A stretch of DNA of 64,000 bases from Companilactobacillus kimchiensis (GCF_001438805.1 NZ_JQCF01000009.1:26703-90702), one strand, 5' to 3'; shown: positions 1 to 8,775, counted from the stretch's first letter. Program-made: numbers and translations. Notes: generated by a model from the sequence alone, not told the origin.

Positions 1-8
1 TCAACGAC

Positions 9-58
9 AAAATAGTCCATATTATCTGACATTATAATCAGTTAATGTGGACTATTTG
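9..58. repeat. Central-type intergenic hairpin (downstream of mntH)
   Basis: A near-perfect inverted repeat: AATAGTCCATATTATCTGAC pairs with a GTCAGTTAATGTGGACTATT-like right arm. The same hairpin family recurs at 26418, 34497, 40273, 43063 and 55974, where it usually sits between two long palindromic repeats. Here it lies just past the stop of mntH on the minus strand and may also serve as its terminator. Confidence 0.75.
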
Positions 59-151
59 TATTTAAAATATTATGTTAAATCAATCAATGAGAAATTATTC
101 TTACTCTAACTGGATTTCAAGAAGGAACCATTAATTTGTCAGAATTTTTTA

Positions 152-1516
152 CTAGGCTGTCGGTACGAATGTTGTATAGATCAACCAAATATTTAGAATA
201 GTTAGCACAATAGCTACGAAGTAACCGATGTAAGTAACTATTTTGTTATTAGCAAATTCTCCCATTAGTTCTTTGCTACTAGTGAACTTAATCAATGGGA
301 AGATCGAGAATGGTAAAGCGACACTCAAGAATACTTGTGAAAGTGTCAAGAGTGATTCAATCTTGGCTTCATTACCGTGATAAACGATAGCAAAGGTGAT
401 AACAGGAAGAATTGAGAGTAAACGAGTAATTACACGTCTAACCCAAAGTTTCATCTTCATGTGGACGAAACCTTCCATAACGATCTGACCAGATAAAGTA
501 CCAGTAATAGTTGAGTTTTGACCTGATGCCAATAGGGCAACAGCGAACAAAATACTCAAGACTGGACTGGCAACAGCCCCAGCCACTTTAGGATCTTGTA
601 AAGCATTGAATAGATCAACGAACCGACCTAAATCACTCTTAGTACCGAAGAATAAAGCAGCACCAAGTAGCAATAGTAAAGTATTAACAATGAATGCTAA
701 AGTTAATTGAATATTTGAGTCCCAAGTTGAGAAACGAACCGCTTGGTGAACACTCTTGGAATCACTACGGTCGTATTTACGTGCTTGAGAAATTGATGAA
801 TGTAAGTACAAGTTATGTGGCATAACAGTTGCACCCACGATACCTAGTGATAGATAAAGCATGCTTTGATTTTGGAGAATCTTAGGATCGGGTACAAATC
901 CGACCATCATTTGACCAACATCAGGTTTAGCTAGAACAACTTCATATAGGAAGACTAATAAGATGACCATGATCAGTGTTGCCACAATAGCTTCGATCTT
1001 ACGGAAGCCTAGTTTCATCAAGACCAATAATAGTAGAACATCAAAGGCTGTGATGATAACACCCCAAAGGACTGGGATGCCAAATAGTAATTTTAACGCA
1101 ATCGCGGAACCAATAATTTCGGCAATATCGGTCGCCATAATGGCTAATTCAGTAATTATCCAGAGGATAAAACCGCCGACTTTCGAAGTTCTATCTCTGG
1201 TTAGCTGTGCTAAATCTCGTCCAGTCACAATCCCTAGTTTAGCTGCCATGTATTGTAAAAGCATCGCAATCAAACTAGAAATCAAGATAACAGATAGTAA
1301 TTTGTATTTAAATTGTGCCCCACCGGCAATTGATGTTACCCAATTACCTGGATCCATGTAACCTACGGCTACCAATGCTCCCGGACCACTGTATGCTAAT
1401 AGGGTTTTAAAGAAACCGGCATCAGTTGGAACCTCAACGGTATCATTAATTTCTTCCAAGGAAGGACCGTTAGCATATTGAATCAAACTCTCGTGTTTTT
1501 TGTTTTTATCACTCAA
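152..1516 (-). CDS. mntH: Nramp-family Mn2+/divalent metal transporter MntH
   Basis: Proton-coupled importer of Mn2+ (and Fe2+) in the cytoplasmic membrane. The first helix carries the Nramp metal-site motif DPGNW (in [11 protein letters not shown]), and a later helix has the paired motif [10 protein letters not shown]; about eleven hydrophobic segments fill 454 residues, the usual family length. An ATG exists further upstream at 1555, but an AAGGGGGCG ribosome binding site six bases before a TTG at 1516 makes that TTG the better start. The gene is monocistronic, with a DtxR/MntR-like site upstream at 1593-1606 that would fit manganese repression (inference). Family assignment is firm; the exact metal preference is inferred. 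Confidence 0.93.
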   Translation of the reverse strand: MSDKNKKHESLIQYANGPSLEEINDTVEVPTDAGFFKTLLAYSGPGALVAVGYMDPGNWVTSIAGGAQFKYKLLSVILISSLIAMLLQYMAAKLGIVTGRDLAQLTRDRTSKVGGFILWIITELAIMATDIAEIIGSAIALKLLFGIPVLWGVIITAFDVLLLLVLMKLGFRKIEAIVATLIMVILLVFLYEVVLAKPDVGQMMVGFVPDPKILQNQSMLYLSLGIVGATVMPHNLYLHSSISQARKYDRSDSKSVHQAVRFSTWDSNIQLTLAFIVNTLLLLLGAALFFGTKSDLGRFVDLFNALQDPKVAGAVASPVLSILFAVALLASGQNSTITGTLSGQIVMEGFVHMKMKLWVRRVITRLLSILPVITFAIVYHGNEAKIESLLTLSQVFLSVALPFSIFPLIKFTSSKELMGEFANNKIVTYIGYFVAIVLTILNIWLIYTTFVPTA

Positions 1517-1592
1517 GTTGTTCGCCCCCTTTTTTATCTCAACATATAATATCATGTTAGAGACCGGCTTTAAAGAACAATAAACATAATAA

Positions 1593-1606
1593 TTAGGTTA
1601 TCTTAA
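1593..1606 (-). promoter_or_regulatory. Possible MntR/DtxR-type operator upstream of mntH
   Basis: The sequence TTAGGTTATCTTAA matches 12 of 14 positions of the palindrome TTAGGTTAACCTAA that DtxR-family metal regulators typically bind. It lies about 80 bp upstream of the mntH start. A TTTAAA/TATTAT promoter-like pair with 17 bp spacing lies between it and the gene. Binding by MntR is inferred, not seen. Confidence 0.4.
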
Positions 1607-1835
1607 CAAAAATGTTTCAATAACTGTGGCAGAGGGCTTTAGAAGCGTCTTTTGATGAATAAAATTATCTTAAACTATCAATATTTATAAGCAAAATTAT
1701 GCAAATACTTAATTTTTATCATTGACCAGTTCATCTTCATGATTTTGACACATGATTACGATACAATATAAGTAGTAAAATAGTTTGAATAACGAATAGA
1801 CTTGATTATAATTACTAGAAAAGGGATTGAGTTAA

Positions 1836-2303
1836 ATGAGTGTAATACTACTAATAGTTGATATCATCTTTTTTCTTGGTGCTGCCTTTAATGTTTATTG
1901 GCAATCACAAATTGAAATAAGATCGATTTATAAAGTTTCATCATTAATTTTTGCAGGTTTCATTGGTGCTTGGTTGTTGGTTTCACCAACGGGTGAGTTG
2001 TCATATATCATCATGGTTGCTTTGTTTATGTTGCTCAACATTATGAATGGTGTTGGTGGCGTGGGTAATAAAAAAATCGTCCTCAACGGATTCTACTCTG
2101 GCGTTTTGGATTATGCCCAGGTGGTTCATGTGACCCTGATCCCCATTGAGATTCAAGGCCGCAAACCAAAAGTGGCGGTAATTTTTAATACGAAACGACC
2201 ACAACAAGTTGAAATGAATTTTAATATTTCATATAAAGAAATGGAAAAGTACCTTCAAAAGAAATTATCTAATGAAGCTTCAGTTGAAGTTGGACAAATA
2301 TAG
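1836..2303 (+). CDS. Hypothetical membrane protein, 155 aa
   Basis: I do not recognise this family. The first ~75 residues form two or three hydrophobic helices (starting MSVILLIVDIIFFLGAAF, then a segment ending in a glycine-rich NGVGGVGNKK). The rest is a soluble, beta-rich tail with a conserved-looking VAVIFNTKRPQQVEMNF stretch and an amphipathic helix near the end. The start is supported by AAGGGATTG eight bases upstream. It stands alone between mntH and a GntR regulator and is followed by a good terminator at 2371. Function unknown; a membrane-anchored cytoplasmic domain is the most that can be said. Confidence 0.75.
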   Translation: MSVILLIVDIIFFLGAAFNVYWQSQIEIRSIYKVSSLIFAGFIGAWLLVSPTGELSYIIMVALFMLLNIMNGVGGVGNKKIVLNGFYSGVLDYAQVVHVTLIPIEIQGRKPKVAVIFNTKRPQQVEMNFNISYKEMEKYLQKKLSNEASVEVGQI

Positions 2304-2370
2304 AAAGTTATTTGTTACTGTTTCAATTTCTAAGCTTGCACTAAATTAACTATATAAATATGGATATACA

Positions 2371-2419
2371 AAAAATTCTTCATACTGACTTTTAATAGTC
2401 GGTATGGAGAATTTTTTTG
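2371..2419 (+). terminator. Rho-independent terminator
   Basis: ATTCTTCATACTGAC pairs with GTCGGTATGGAGAAT around a TTTTAATA loop and is followed by a run of seven T. It sits between convergent genes and, because an A-run precedes the stem, may work in both directions. Confidence 0.85.
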
Positions 2420-2440
2420 ATTGCTGACACAATCTCAGTA

Positions 2441-3166
2441 TTATAACGTTATATCAGCTGTCAATTTACTTGTTTTATAAGGAAAATGTGTTTCTGAAAT
2501 TTCGAATGGTTGTCCATCATCTAAATAACTCAATTGATTGATAGCTAAGATTGGTTCACCTATTTTAGAAGCAATTTTGGTTTCAACGTCAATTTTATCA
2601 GCGGTCATTGCACGAACGATTCGATGTGATCCCGCAATATTTAGCCCTTTACCTTGTAGATACCCATAAATTGAACCCGCAACAATCTCCTCGGTTAAAG
2701 TTGTTACGGAGGTGGGCATAATTGTATGTTCGTATGCAAATATTTCCCCATTAACATAACGGACACGTTTAATAATATAAACTGGTTCAGTTGGTTGGAT
2801 AATCAACTTATCAGCTTCTTCTTTTGTGGGAATTCTAGCGGACAGCTCGATTATTTTACTGGTGACTTTTTTTCCTTGGTTGGTATACGTTGCCCCAAGT
2901 GGTTTATCAATAGGCGAGATCTTACCATAATTAGCGTCATGTTCATTATAAGCATAGTCTTTGCGGACGTATGTTCCTGAACCACGTTTAGAATAGACCA
3001 TTCCTTCAACCATTAATAATTGAAGAGCTTTATGGACTGTAATACGAGTGGTACTGAAGTCTTTGGCAATTTGATTTTGATCGGGAATAAGGTCTCCAGG
3101 GGCGTATTTTCCTGTTCTGATCTGTTCTCTTAATTCGTCAGCTACTGCCCGGTATTTATAGGCCAT
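2441..3166 (-). CDS. GntR/HutC-family transcriptional regulator (beta-glucoside module)
   Basis: 241-residue repressor. Residues ~5-75 are the winged helix-turn-helix typical of GntR (DLIPDQNQIAKDFSTTRITVHKALQLL region), and residues ~95-235 are a UTRA ligand-binding domain (PVYIIKRVRYVNGEIFAYEHT; FEISETHFPYKTS). UTRA regulators usually respond to a phosphorylated sugar. It is transcribed divergently from the 6-phospho-beta-glucosidase and cellobiose-type PTS genes, so it most likely controls them, with a 6-phospho-beta-glucoside as effector (inference). The intergenic region carries two inverted copies of a GTATAC-type site. Confidence 0.88.
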   Translation of the reverse strand: MAYKYRAVADELREQIRTGKYAPGDLIPDQNQIAKDFSTTRITVHKALQLLMVEGMVYSKRGSGTYVRKDYAYNEHDANYGKISPIDKPLGATYTNQGKKVTSKIIELSARIPTKEEADKLIIQPTEPVYIIKRVRYVNGEIFAYEHTIMPTSVTTLTEEIVAGSIYGYLQGKGLNIAGSHRIVRAMTADKIDVETKIASKIGEPILAINQLSYLDDGQPFEISETHFPYKTSKLTADITL

Positions 3167-3241
3167 AATTTGATAATCCCCCTCGTTATTCTATAAGATA
3201 TTTTATCATATATTTAATTAAAACGTTTATTCCTCCATACA

Positions 3242-3297
3242 AAAGTATATACATTTTTAATATTAAACATTTACATTGAATAAAAAAGATGTATACT
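3242..3297 (+). promoter_or_regulatory. Beta-glucoside operon promoter with two GntR-type operators
   Basis: A TTTACA (3270-3275) and TATACT (3292-3297) pair with 16 bp spacing forms a good promoter. Two related sites, AAAGTATATACATTT (from 3242) and AAGATGTATACTGAAA (from 3286), are inverted copies of each other. The second overlaps the -10 box, so bound repressor would block RNA polymerase. GTATA(TA)C cores are common for HutC-type GntR repressors. Confidence 0.6.
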
Positions 3298-3341
3298 GAA
3301 AGCGTATTCAAAATCATCGAATGAAAGAGAGGAAGGTGTAT

Positions 3342-4724
3342 ATGACAAAGCAATTACCAAAGAATTTTGCTTGGGGTAACTCAACTTCTAGCATGCAAAC
3401 AGAGGGTGCTTGGAATATTGGGGGTAAAGGCAAATCGGTTTATGATGATCGGCTTGCAACTGATGATTCATCGAATTGGCATGATGCTATAGATGAATAT
3501 CATCGTTACAATGAGGATTTTGATTTAATGGCTGAACAGGGAATGAACTTCTATCGTTTTCAAATTTCCTGGAGTCGTGTGAATCCAACCGGTGATGGTG
3601 AATTTAATGAAGAAGGAATTAAATTTTATAGCGATTTGATTGATGCTTTATTGAAGAGAAATATCACTCCAATGATTTGCCTATATCATTTTGATATGCC
3701 ATTACATTTAGCCGAAAAGTATAACGGATTCTTATCACGTCATGTTGTTGATGCATTTGTCCGTTATGGTGAAGAAATGGTTAAACGTTTTGGAGACCGT
3801 GTTAAATATTGGATTACTTTTAATGAACAGAATCTTTATCACATGAGTGAATCATTTAGGATTGCCGGTTATTTAAAGGGTGATCGAACAGACGATGAAC
3901 TATATCAAATCAGTCATCATGTAATGTTGGCTCATGCTGGTATTGCTAACTATATTCACGAACAATCTGATTGTAAAATTGGTGGTATGTTGGCTTACAG
4001 TGAGGTTTATCCGGCTTCACCAAATCCAAAGGATATTCTTTATGCCAGACAGATCAATGAGTTTTTGAATAACGACTTATTGGATGTATTTGTTTATGGG
4101 CAATATTCAAATGAAGTGATGACTTATGTTAAGAATCACAACATTAATATGGACTACCAACCAGAAGACGATGATGTGCTTATCAAAGTTGCATCTGATT
4201 TTATTGCATTTAGCTATTATAGAAGTGACACAATTAGTGCCGAACTTGTACCAGAGGGAACAATACCTAATTATTACTTAGATAAAGGTGTCAAAAAGAA
4301 CCCGTATCTAAAGGCTTCCGAGTTTGGTTGGCAAGTGGATCCGTTAGGATTCAGAGATATATTGACAAAAGTTTATAACGAATATGATGTACCTATGTTT
4401 CCAATCGAAAATGGGATTGGTTTACGTGAGGAATTCGAGGGTAGTGAAATTCAAGACGATGAACGAATTGAATACCATCGAGAACATATTCAAGCTATGA
4501 AGGATGCCATTTTTGAAGATGGCGTTGAAGTTATTGGTTACCTAGGATGGGGATTGATTGATATTCCAAGTTCTAGTGGAAATATGGATAAGCGCTATGG
4601 AACTGTATATGTTAATCGCACTAATCATGATCTCAAAGATATGAAACGAGTACCAAAGAAGAGCTACTGGTGGCTTCAACATGTTATTGAGACTAATGGT
4701 GCAGATTTATCCGATTTGAAATAA
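3342..4724 (+). CDS. 6-phospho-beta-glucosidase, glycoside hydrolase family 1
   Basis: Cytoplasmic enzyme that hydrolyses phosphorylated beta-glucosides such as cellobiose-6-phosphate after PTS uptake. The GH1 acid/base motif TFNEQN (Glu about residue 162) and the nucleophile motif PIENGIG (Glu about residue 356) are both present. The terminal GWGLIDIPSSSGNMDKRYG stretch with the KRYG ending binds the phosphosugar in this family. A reading frame opens at 3321, but GAGAGGAAGG directly precedes the ATG at 3342, giving 460 residues. First gene of the divergent module, 30 bp before the EIIC gene. The exact aglycone is unknown. Confidence 0.93.
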   Translation: MTKQLPKNFAWGNSTSSMQTEGAWNIGGKGKSVYDDRLATDDSSNWHDAIDEYHRYNEDFDLMAEQGMNFYRFQISWSRVNPTGDGEFNEEGIKFYSDLIDALLKRNITPMICLYHFDMPLHLAEKYNGFLSRHVVDAFVRYGEEMVKRFGDRVKYWITFNEQNLYHMSESFRIAGYLKGDRTDDELYQISHHVMLAHAGIANYIHEQSDCKIGGMLAYSEVYPASPNPKDILYARQINEFLNNDLLDVFVYGQYSNEVMTYVKNHNINMDYQPEDDDVLIKVASDFIAFSYYRSDTISAELVPEGTIPNYYLDKGVKKNPYLKASEFGWQVDPLGFRDILTKVYNEYDVPMFPIENGIGLREEFEGSEIQDDERIEYHREHIQAMKDAIFEDGVEVIGYLGWGLIDIPSSSGNMDKRYGTVYVNRTNHDLKDMKRVPKKSYWWLQHVIETNGADLSDLK

Positions 4725-4754
4725 ATAATTAATACACTTTGGGGGCGAGGTAGT

Positions 4755-6086
4755 ATGTCTTTACAGAATTCTAAAGCTGCAAATAAATTCGCAGAGTTTG
4801 CCGCAAAACTAGGTGGTCAGATTCATTTACGTTCATTGCGTGATGCCTTTGCTACAATCATGCCATTATATATTTTGGCTGGTTTGGCAGTTTTGCTAAA
4901 TAATACAGTATTCGCATGGATTTTTAAGGGTAAGACCTTATTACAAGTTCAATATTGGGGAACATTATTGACCAATGCGACTTTGAATATTTCAGGTATT
5001 TTAATTGCTGCTATGATTGGCTATTGTTTAGCCAAGAACCGTAGATTTAATAATCCAATTGCTGCGGCATTAGTTTCGATTGCAGCTTTAGTTACAATGA
5101 TGCCAAATACTGTTTCATTGATTCCAGATGGAGCTAAAAAAGCAGTCAACGTTTCAGCAGTTTTGCCATTTACTAATTTAGGTACTGGGGCAATGTTTGC
5201 CGGTATTATTGTAGGTTTGATTGCTACTGAAATTTTTATTCGTGTATCTAACATTAAACGTCTACAAGTTCACTTGGGTGAAAATGTTCCACCTGCAGTT
5301 GGACAATCATTTGATGTTTTAATTCCTATTATTATTGTTTTGGCAGGGTTCGCTGTCGTTTCAACTCTACTTAACAACTTGGCAGGAATGAATTTAATCA
5401 ACTTAATTACGACAGTTATTCAAGAACCATTACGTCACATTGGGACAAGTATTTGGGGAGTTATTATCCTTTATACATTGGGTAATCTCCTTTGGCTCTT
5501 TGGTATTCACCAATCAGTCATTTACAGTTCTATCCTAGAACCACTTTTGATTATTAATATTACAGAAAACATTGCCGCATATGCTGCTGGCAAGACAATT
5601 CCAAATATTATTAACGTTTCTCAAGTAACTTCATTTGGTTTATTAGGTGGTTCAGGATCAACGCTCTGTTTGTTGGTTGCTACATTCTTAGTTGGCCGCA
5701 ATGCTGTAACTAAAAACGTTGCCAAACTTTCAATTGCACCTGGTATCTTTAACATTAATGAACCTGTAATTTTCGGTTATCCAATTGTTTATAACATCTC
5801 TTTGGCAATTCCTTTCGTTCTAGTTCCTGTAATGGGAATTGTAATCAGTTATGTAGCCACAGTTCTTGGTTGGATGAGCCCATGTGTCACTATGGTTCCA
5901 TGGACTACACCAGTCGGAATCAGTGCCTTTCTTGCTACGGCAGGAGATTGGCGTGCCGTTGTTGTTCAATTATTGATCTTTGTTCTTGGAATCCTTGTTT
6001 ATATTCCATTCGTTATGATCAATGATAAGGTACTTGGAAAAGAAGCATCACAAACTATGGAAACTCCAGAATCTGCAGAAGCTTAA
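4755..6086 (+). CDS. PTS transporter subunit EIIC, lactose/cellobiose family
   Basis: 443-residue permease component of a phosphotransferase system, with about ten membrane helices. The N-terminus (LGGQIHLRSLRDAFATIMPL) and the NEPVIFGYPIVYN motif near residue 335 are hallmarks of CelB/LacE-type EIIC, where NEP and the conserved Glu bind the sugar. It is preceded by GGGGGCGAGG. No EIIA or EIIB follows, so it must borrow these from elsewhere in the genome, which is common for orphan EIIC genes in lactobacilli. It pairs with the upstream 6-phospho-beta-glucosidase for uptake and cleavage of a beta-glucoside. Confidence 0.92.
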   Translation: MSLQNSKAANKFAEFAAKLGGQIHLRSLRDAFATIMPLYILAGLAVLLNNTVFAWIFKGKTLLQVQYWGTLLTNATLNISGILIAAMIGYCLAKNRRFNNPIAAALVSIAALVTMMPNTVSLIPDGAKKAVNVSAVLPFTNLGTGAMFAGIIVGLIATEIFIRVSNIKRLQVHLGENVPPAVGQSFDVLIPIIIVLAGFAVVSTLLNNLAGMNLINLITTVIQEPLRHIGTSIWGVIILYTLGNLLWLFGIHQSVIYSSILEPLLIINITENIAAYAAGKTIPNIINVSQVTSFGLLGGSGSTLCLLVATFLVGRNAVTKNVAKLSIAPGIFNINEPVIFGYPIVYNISLAIPFVLVPVMGIVISYVATVLGWMSPCVTMVPWTTPVGISAFLATAGDWRAVVVQLLIFVLGILVYIPFVMINDKVLGKEASQTMETPESAEA

Positions 6087-6103
6087 TTAAAAAATGCTTA
6101 TAA

Positions 6104-6220
6104 CTCGGGTATAGTCGGTATTACTTCGGAAATACTCTTGAACGAGATTATCAAGATGGAGTACATATCACTGAATTTGGATATGCAAAAGTAGTTAATT
6201 GTTTGAAACAACAAAAATAG
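6104..6220 (+). pseudogene. Possible remnant of an SGNH/GDSL-type hydrolase C-terminus
   Basis: This open stretch has no start codon context. It ends in DYQDGVHITEFGYAKVV, which resembles the C-terminal Asp-x-x-His block of SGNH hydrolases (DGVHLTxxGY). Only about 38 codons remain, with a stop just upstream in frame. I read it as decay debris after the PTS gene. The resemblance is short, so the family is tentative. Confidence 0.35.
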
Positions 6221-6224
6221 TTTT

Positions 6225-6284
6225 TACATTATGAAGCATTATCTGTAATCCGATGAGGGTCTGGGTAATGCTTTTATAATGTAT
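6225..6284 (+). terminator. Imperfect hairpin after the beta-glucoside module
   Basis: ACATTATGAAGCATTATC pairs imperfectly with GGGTAATGCTTTTATAATGT around an interior region. There is only a short T-run, so termination is plausible but weak. The rest of the 6087-6391 gap holds the hydrolase remnant and nothing else I recognise. Confidence 0.4.
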
Positions 6285-6391
6285 TGAAAGTTATATCAAA
6301 AACTGAAGAGTTGTATCTAACCCATAAGTTAGATGATTTTATAAATGAATAAATGTGTAGCTTGACTGTCACTAGATCAACAGTTTTTCTT

Positions 6392-6428
6392 TGAAAACGT
6401 TTTCTTAGTTGATGATGCGTATTATACT
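6392..6428 (+). promoter_or_regulatory. cre (CcpA) site overlapping a promoter
   Basis: TGAAAACGTTTTCT at 6392-6405 contains a perfect 12-bp palindrome and matches the catabolite-responsive element consensus. A TATACT box at 6423-6428 lies 17 bp downstream of the TTTTCT that ends the palindrome, so the cre overlaps the likely -35. This predicts glucose repression of the small gene that follows. Confidence 0.6.
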
Positions 6429-6470
6429 GACATTAGATAAAAGATACTTTAGAATATGGAGGATTATGGG

Positions 6471-6755
6471 ATGGTTATGCTTCGAAGTATTTTTGAGCTG
6501 ATACCTAATACTTGGGAAATTCAATTTGCTAGTCAAGAGGTGGCACACGCTGATTTTGATGCAACTTTTGTTAAATATGATCAGAAAAAATTTGGGGCTA
6601 TTACTGTATTTGGAAATAGTTGGTATATTGGTACCAAGTTAACTGATTCTGAATTTGAAAATGACTTGAGTACCTTTTTGACCGAAGAAAATATTCCAAC
6701 AACTGCTTATTCTATGAACAAGACTACGATTGGGAAACATTGGATGCCATATTAA
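6471..6755 (+). CDS. Hypothetical protein, 94 aa
   Basis: Not recognised. A soluble alpha/beta protein without signal peptide or membrane segment; it contains FGAITVFGNSWYIGTKL and ends KHWMPY. A frame opens at 6456, but GGAGG at 6458-6462 would lie inside it. The ATG at 6471, eight bases after the GGAGG, is the natural start. Controlled by a promoter with an overlapping CcpA site, so probably a carbon-source-responsive gene. It is followed by a weak hairpin before the bacteriocin island. Confidence 0.7.
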   Translation: MVMLRSIFELIPNTWEIQFASQEVAHADFDATFVKYDQKKFGAITVFGNSWYIGTKLTDSEFENDLSTFLTEENIPTTAYSMNKTTIGKHWMPY

Positions 6756-6819
6756 GAATCTAACTGACAAACGAAGCATGTGATTTTAGTAGAAATCAGT
6801 TCGCTTTTTGCATTGTTAT

Positions 6820-6886
6820 TACGTTCATGATACTAAAATGTACGTTCAAGATTTTTTTGCCCAATATCATGAAATAATGAGATGAT
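6820..6886 (+). promoter_or_regulatory. Quorum-sensing promoter P5: LytTR-type direct repeats upstream of an immunity gene
   Basis: TACGTTCAT (6820-6828), a 12-bp spacer and TACGTTCAA (6841-6849) form the 9-12-9 direct repeat bound by plantaricin-type LytTR regulators. A GATGAT box at 6881-6886 begins 31 bp after the second repeat. The same geometry occurs at four other promoters in the island. It links this immunity gene to the pheromone system about 3 kb away. Confidence 0.75.
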
Positions 6887-6913
6887 TTAATAGTTAAATC
6901 TAAAGGGCTAAGA

Positions 6914-7231
6914 GTGATAATTATGGCAGAGGAAAATAAAAAACAAGAAGATCTATTAGAATTAATGTATGACTTTGTTTTGAATCCTAATATTTCGACA
7001 AATGAACGTAAAATTGGTTTATTGGCTAAGACTGATTTAGAAAAAGGTCGGTATCAAATTGCGGTACTTAATCAAATAGTTTCTAGTTTTCAGATGTTGG
7101 CGGTCGCAAACAAGGGGTTAACTCCAGAGTCAGGTGCCTTTTATAAAAAAATCTATGCATTCTTAGTAAAGAATAAATCATTTGGCACCAATATTGGTTA
7201 TGTGGGTGCACAGGCAAGTTATTTGGATTAA
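6914..7231 (+). CDS. Bacteriocin immunity protein, enterocin A immunity family
   Basis: 105-residue helical protein resembling the four-helix-bundle immunity proteins for pediocin-like bacteriocins. The diagnostic pattern is LNPNISTNERKIGLLAKTDLEKG followed by the NKGLTPESGAFYKKIY stretch, split here as helix 1-2 and helix 3-4. Such proteins act at the inner face of the membrane on bacteriocin bound to the mannose PTS. Start: AAAGGG lies six bases before the GTG at 6914; an ATG at 6923 is too far away. No pediocin-like peptide (YGNGV) is encoded in the window, so it may protect against rival strains. Controlled by a quorum-sensing type promoter. Confidence 0.82.
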   Translation: MIIMAEENKKQEDLLELMYDFVLNPNISTNERKIGLLAKTDLEKGRYQIAVLNQIVSSFQMLAVANKGLTPESGAFYKKIYAFLVKNKSFGTNIGYVGAQASYLD

Positions 7232-7330
7232 TAAGATGAAATTAATTGACTAAATACTCGATAATTTCATTCATTATTATTAAGGATAGAATACGAATGG
7301 CCCCTCATTTTTAGAGAAATGAATGAAGTG

Positions 7331-7368
7331 ACCCCCTTAGGTTGGAGAAATCCAACTAGGGGTTTTTT
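7331..7368 (+). terminator. IS-borne terminator upstream of the transposase frame
   Basis: CCCCTTAGGTTGG pairs with CCAACTAGGGG around AGAAAT, followed by TTTTTT. It sits between the left end of the IS and its first frame and would block read-through from neighbouring promoters into the transposase. Confidence 0.8.
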
Positions 7369-7370
7369 CT

Positions 7371-7721
7371 ATGGTCAAATATAATATTGAAACAAAAATA
7401 GAAGCGATCAGACTTTATAAAAGTGGTATTGGAAGTACCACAATTGCTAGAAAGCTACGAATATCTGAGGAATCTACAGTCCTTAATGGGGTAAGATTAT
7501 GGGAAAAACATGGTTTGTCCGGTATTGTCAGATCAAAGACATTGCCAAGCTACTTTTCTTCCTTCAAAATGAAAGTAATTACTTGGTTGGTGAAACACAG
7601 GACTTCATATTCTGAGACCGCGGCTCATTTTGATGCACATAAGAGAAATTATGATTCTCAATATGATTCAGATCTATCAATCATTAAAGATATTAAATCC
7701 ATACGTGATGAAGATAGTTAG
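7371..7721 (+). pseudogene. IS150-like transposase OrfA, truncated
   Basis: The N-terminal ~85 residues are a helix-turn-helix domain of the IS3/IS150 OrfA type (IEAIRLYKSGIGSTTIARKL, then WEKHGLSGI). After about residue 90 the frame runs into unrelated sequence and stops, without the coiled coil or frameshift region that leads into OrfB. Non-functional in my reading. Confidence 0.75.
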
Positions 7722-7759
7722 GCCGAAATCCTTGGCCATCGCCCACTAATTCGGATGGT

Positions 7760-8340
7760 CAATTCAATAAGAAACTCTTGTGGAGAAGAAACTGTGAATC
7801 ATAAAAGAGTTCTACGAGTAATAAAGCAGAATGATCTCCTAAGCCATTTGTAATGAAAAAAACAGCTAAATATAACAGCCATGAAGGCAGTAAAGGTGAA
7901 GAACACAAGAACTATATCAACCCAAGATTCATGACAGACCGTCCTTTACAGAAAATTGGAACTGACGTGACTGACGAAAGGTAAGGATTTGAGACCATTG
8001 ATAAAAGACTCTATCTTTCAATCTTCACTGATTTTATTAGCCACTTCTAAAAATGACCAGGGATACTGGCTATTTAACGACAATATATTCAGATTAAGGA
8101 ACCCAATACCAACGCATATTGAGAAGAAACCAAGTTAGATAAAGCATATCTCGCAATTCGTTGCTTGCGACAACAGCCTGATCCGGAGCTGTACTGAACC
8201 ACAAATACGTGGCACAGAGACAATTAGAGGAAACAATATCCAAATGAATCAGACTTTATAACAACAACGAATTTGACAATCAAACAAATGGCTAACGCCA
8301 AATGAAATGAGAAATAAATATCAAAAAAAATATGCCTGAG
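7760..8340 (+). pseudogene. IS150-like transposase OrfB (DDE integrase core), heavily degraded
   Basis: Fragments of OrfB are readable in shifting frames. VNHKRVLRVIKQNDLL and KTAKYNSHEG come first, then a block like PLQKIGTDVT where intact copies read KWxTDVT, then KRLYLSIFTDFIS with in-frame stops. Near the end there is a KWLTPNEMRNKYQKKY-like tail. Stops and frameshifts are scattered through the region, so no active transposase can be made. Confidence 0.7.
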
Positions 8341-8417
8341 CACATTTCTGTGATCAGACATATTAATGAAATTCACTCCAATTATTGGGATGTTCACTTC
8401 ATTGGATACCTTTTTTA

Positions 8418-8597
8418 CTACTTATCAAAGAGTGCAAAATAAATTGCCCCTAGTCCTAGTACAAGACTAATAATATTTATTACCGCATTAATTGAAACAA
8501 CGGGGCCTTTGAAGATTCCGATTGCCTCATAGACTAAAGATAGTCCAACCCAGAATCCAAATCTCTTGTAGAATTTTTTATTTATTTTCATTGCCAT
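8418..8597 (-). CDS. Small membrane protein, likely bacteriocin immunity
   Basis: 59 residues with a basic N-terminus (MAMKINKKFYKRFGF) and two hydrophobic helices separated by a short FKGPVVS turn. It is the last gene of the minus-strand bacteriocin operon, 18 bp after the preceding peptide gene. Dedicated immunity proteins of two-peptide bacteriocins are often small membrane proteins encoded right after the structural pair, so that role is likely but inferred from position. An alternative start at 8591 (MKINKK) is possible. Confidence 0.65.
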   Translation of the reverse strand: MAMKINKKFYKRFGFWVGLSLVYEAIGIFKGPVVSINAVINIISLVLGLGAIYFALFDK

Positions 8598-8615
8598 AAA
8601 TATTAGACCTTTTTA

Positions 8616-8774
8616 TTATTTGCCCCTTAAATGCCTAAGTCTACTTTGTGTAAGGGCGGTGTTAGACCAAGCTTGCATGCCAATTCCGGTTCCATATGCA
8701 TGCCATATTTTTACGAGGATAGATCCACCACGAACGCTGTTTAGTTCTGTGTTGTCTAAATCTTTTTTAATCAT
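8616..8774 (-). CDS. Double-glycine bacteriocin precursor, pair 2 second peptide
   Basis: 52 residues. A 17-residue leader, MIKKDLDNTELNSVRGG, ends in the Gly-Gly cut site of C39-peptidase exporters. The mature part (35 residues) begins SILVKIWHAYGTGIGMQAW and is cationic at the end (SRLRHLRGK). It contains a GxxxG motif (GTGIG), as in helix-helix contacts of class IIb two-peptide bacteriocins. A longer frame exists, but GGGGAAGGGAAAGAG upstream selects the ATG at 8774. It begins one base after the stop of the preceding peptide gene, so the two are translationally coupled and probably act as a pair. Confidence 0.85.
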   Translation of the reverse strand: MIKKDLDNTELNSVRGGSILVKIWHAYGTGIGMQAWSNTALTQSRLRHLRGK

Positions 8775-8775
8775 T

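Larger units (their letters stand above)
7324..8403 (+). mobile_element. Decayed IS3-family (IS150-like) insertion sequence
   Basis: The ends are inverted copies: AATGAAGTGAC at the left (7322-7332) and AATGAAGTGAAC on the opposite strand at the right (8392-8403). The element is about 1.08 kb, shorter than intact relatives, and both transposase frames are broken. No clear target duplication is visible. It lies 14 bp after the stop of a bacteriocin immunity gene on the minus strand and may have removed what followed. Confidence 0.75.

Noticed and set aside
963..1361. 132-codon plus-strand frame
   Set aside because: Lies entirely antisense within mntH, which has clear Nramp motifs; no ribosome site.
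7371..7721. Functional transposase
   Set aside because: Only the HTH part is intact, and OrfB is broken by several stops and shifts.
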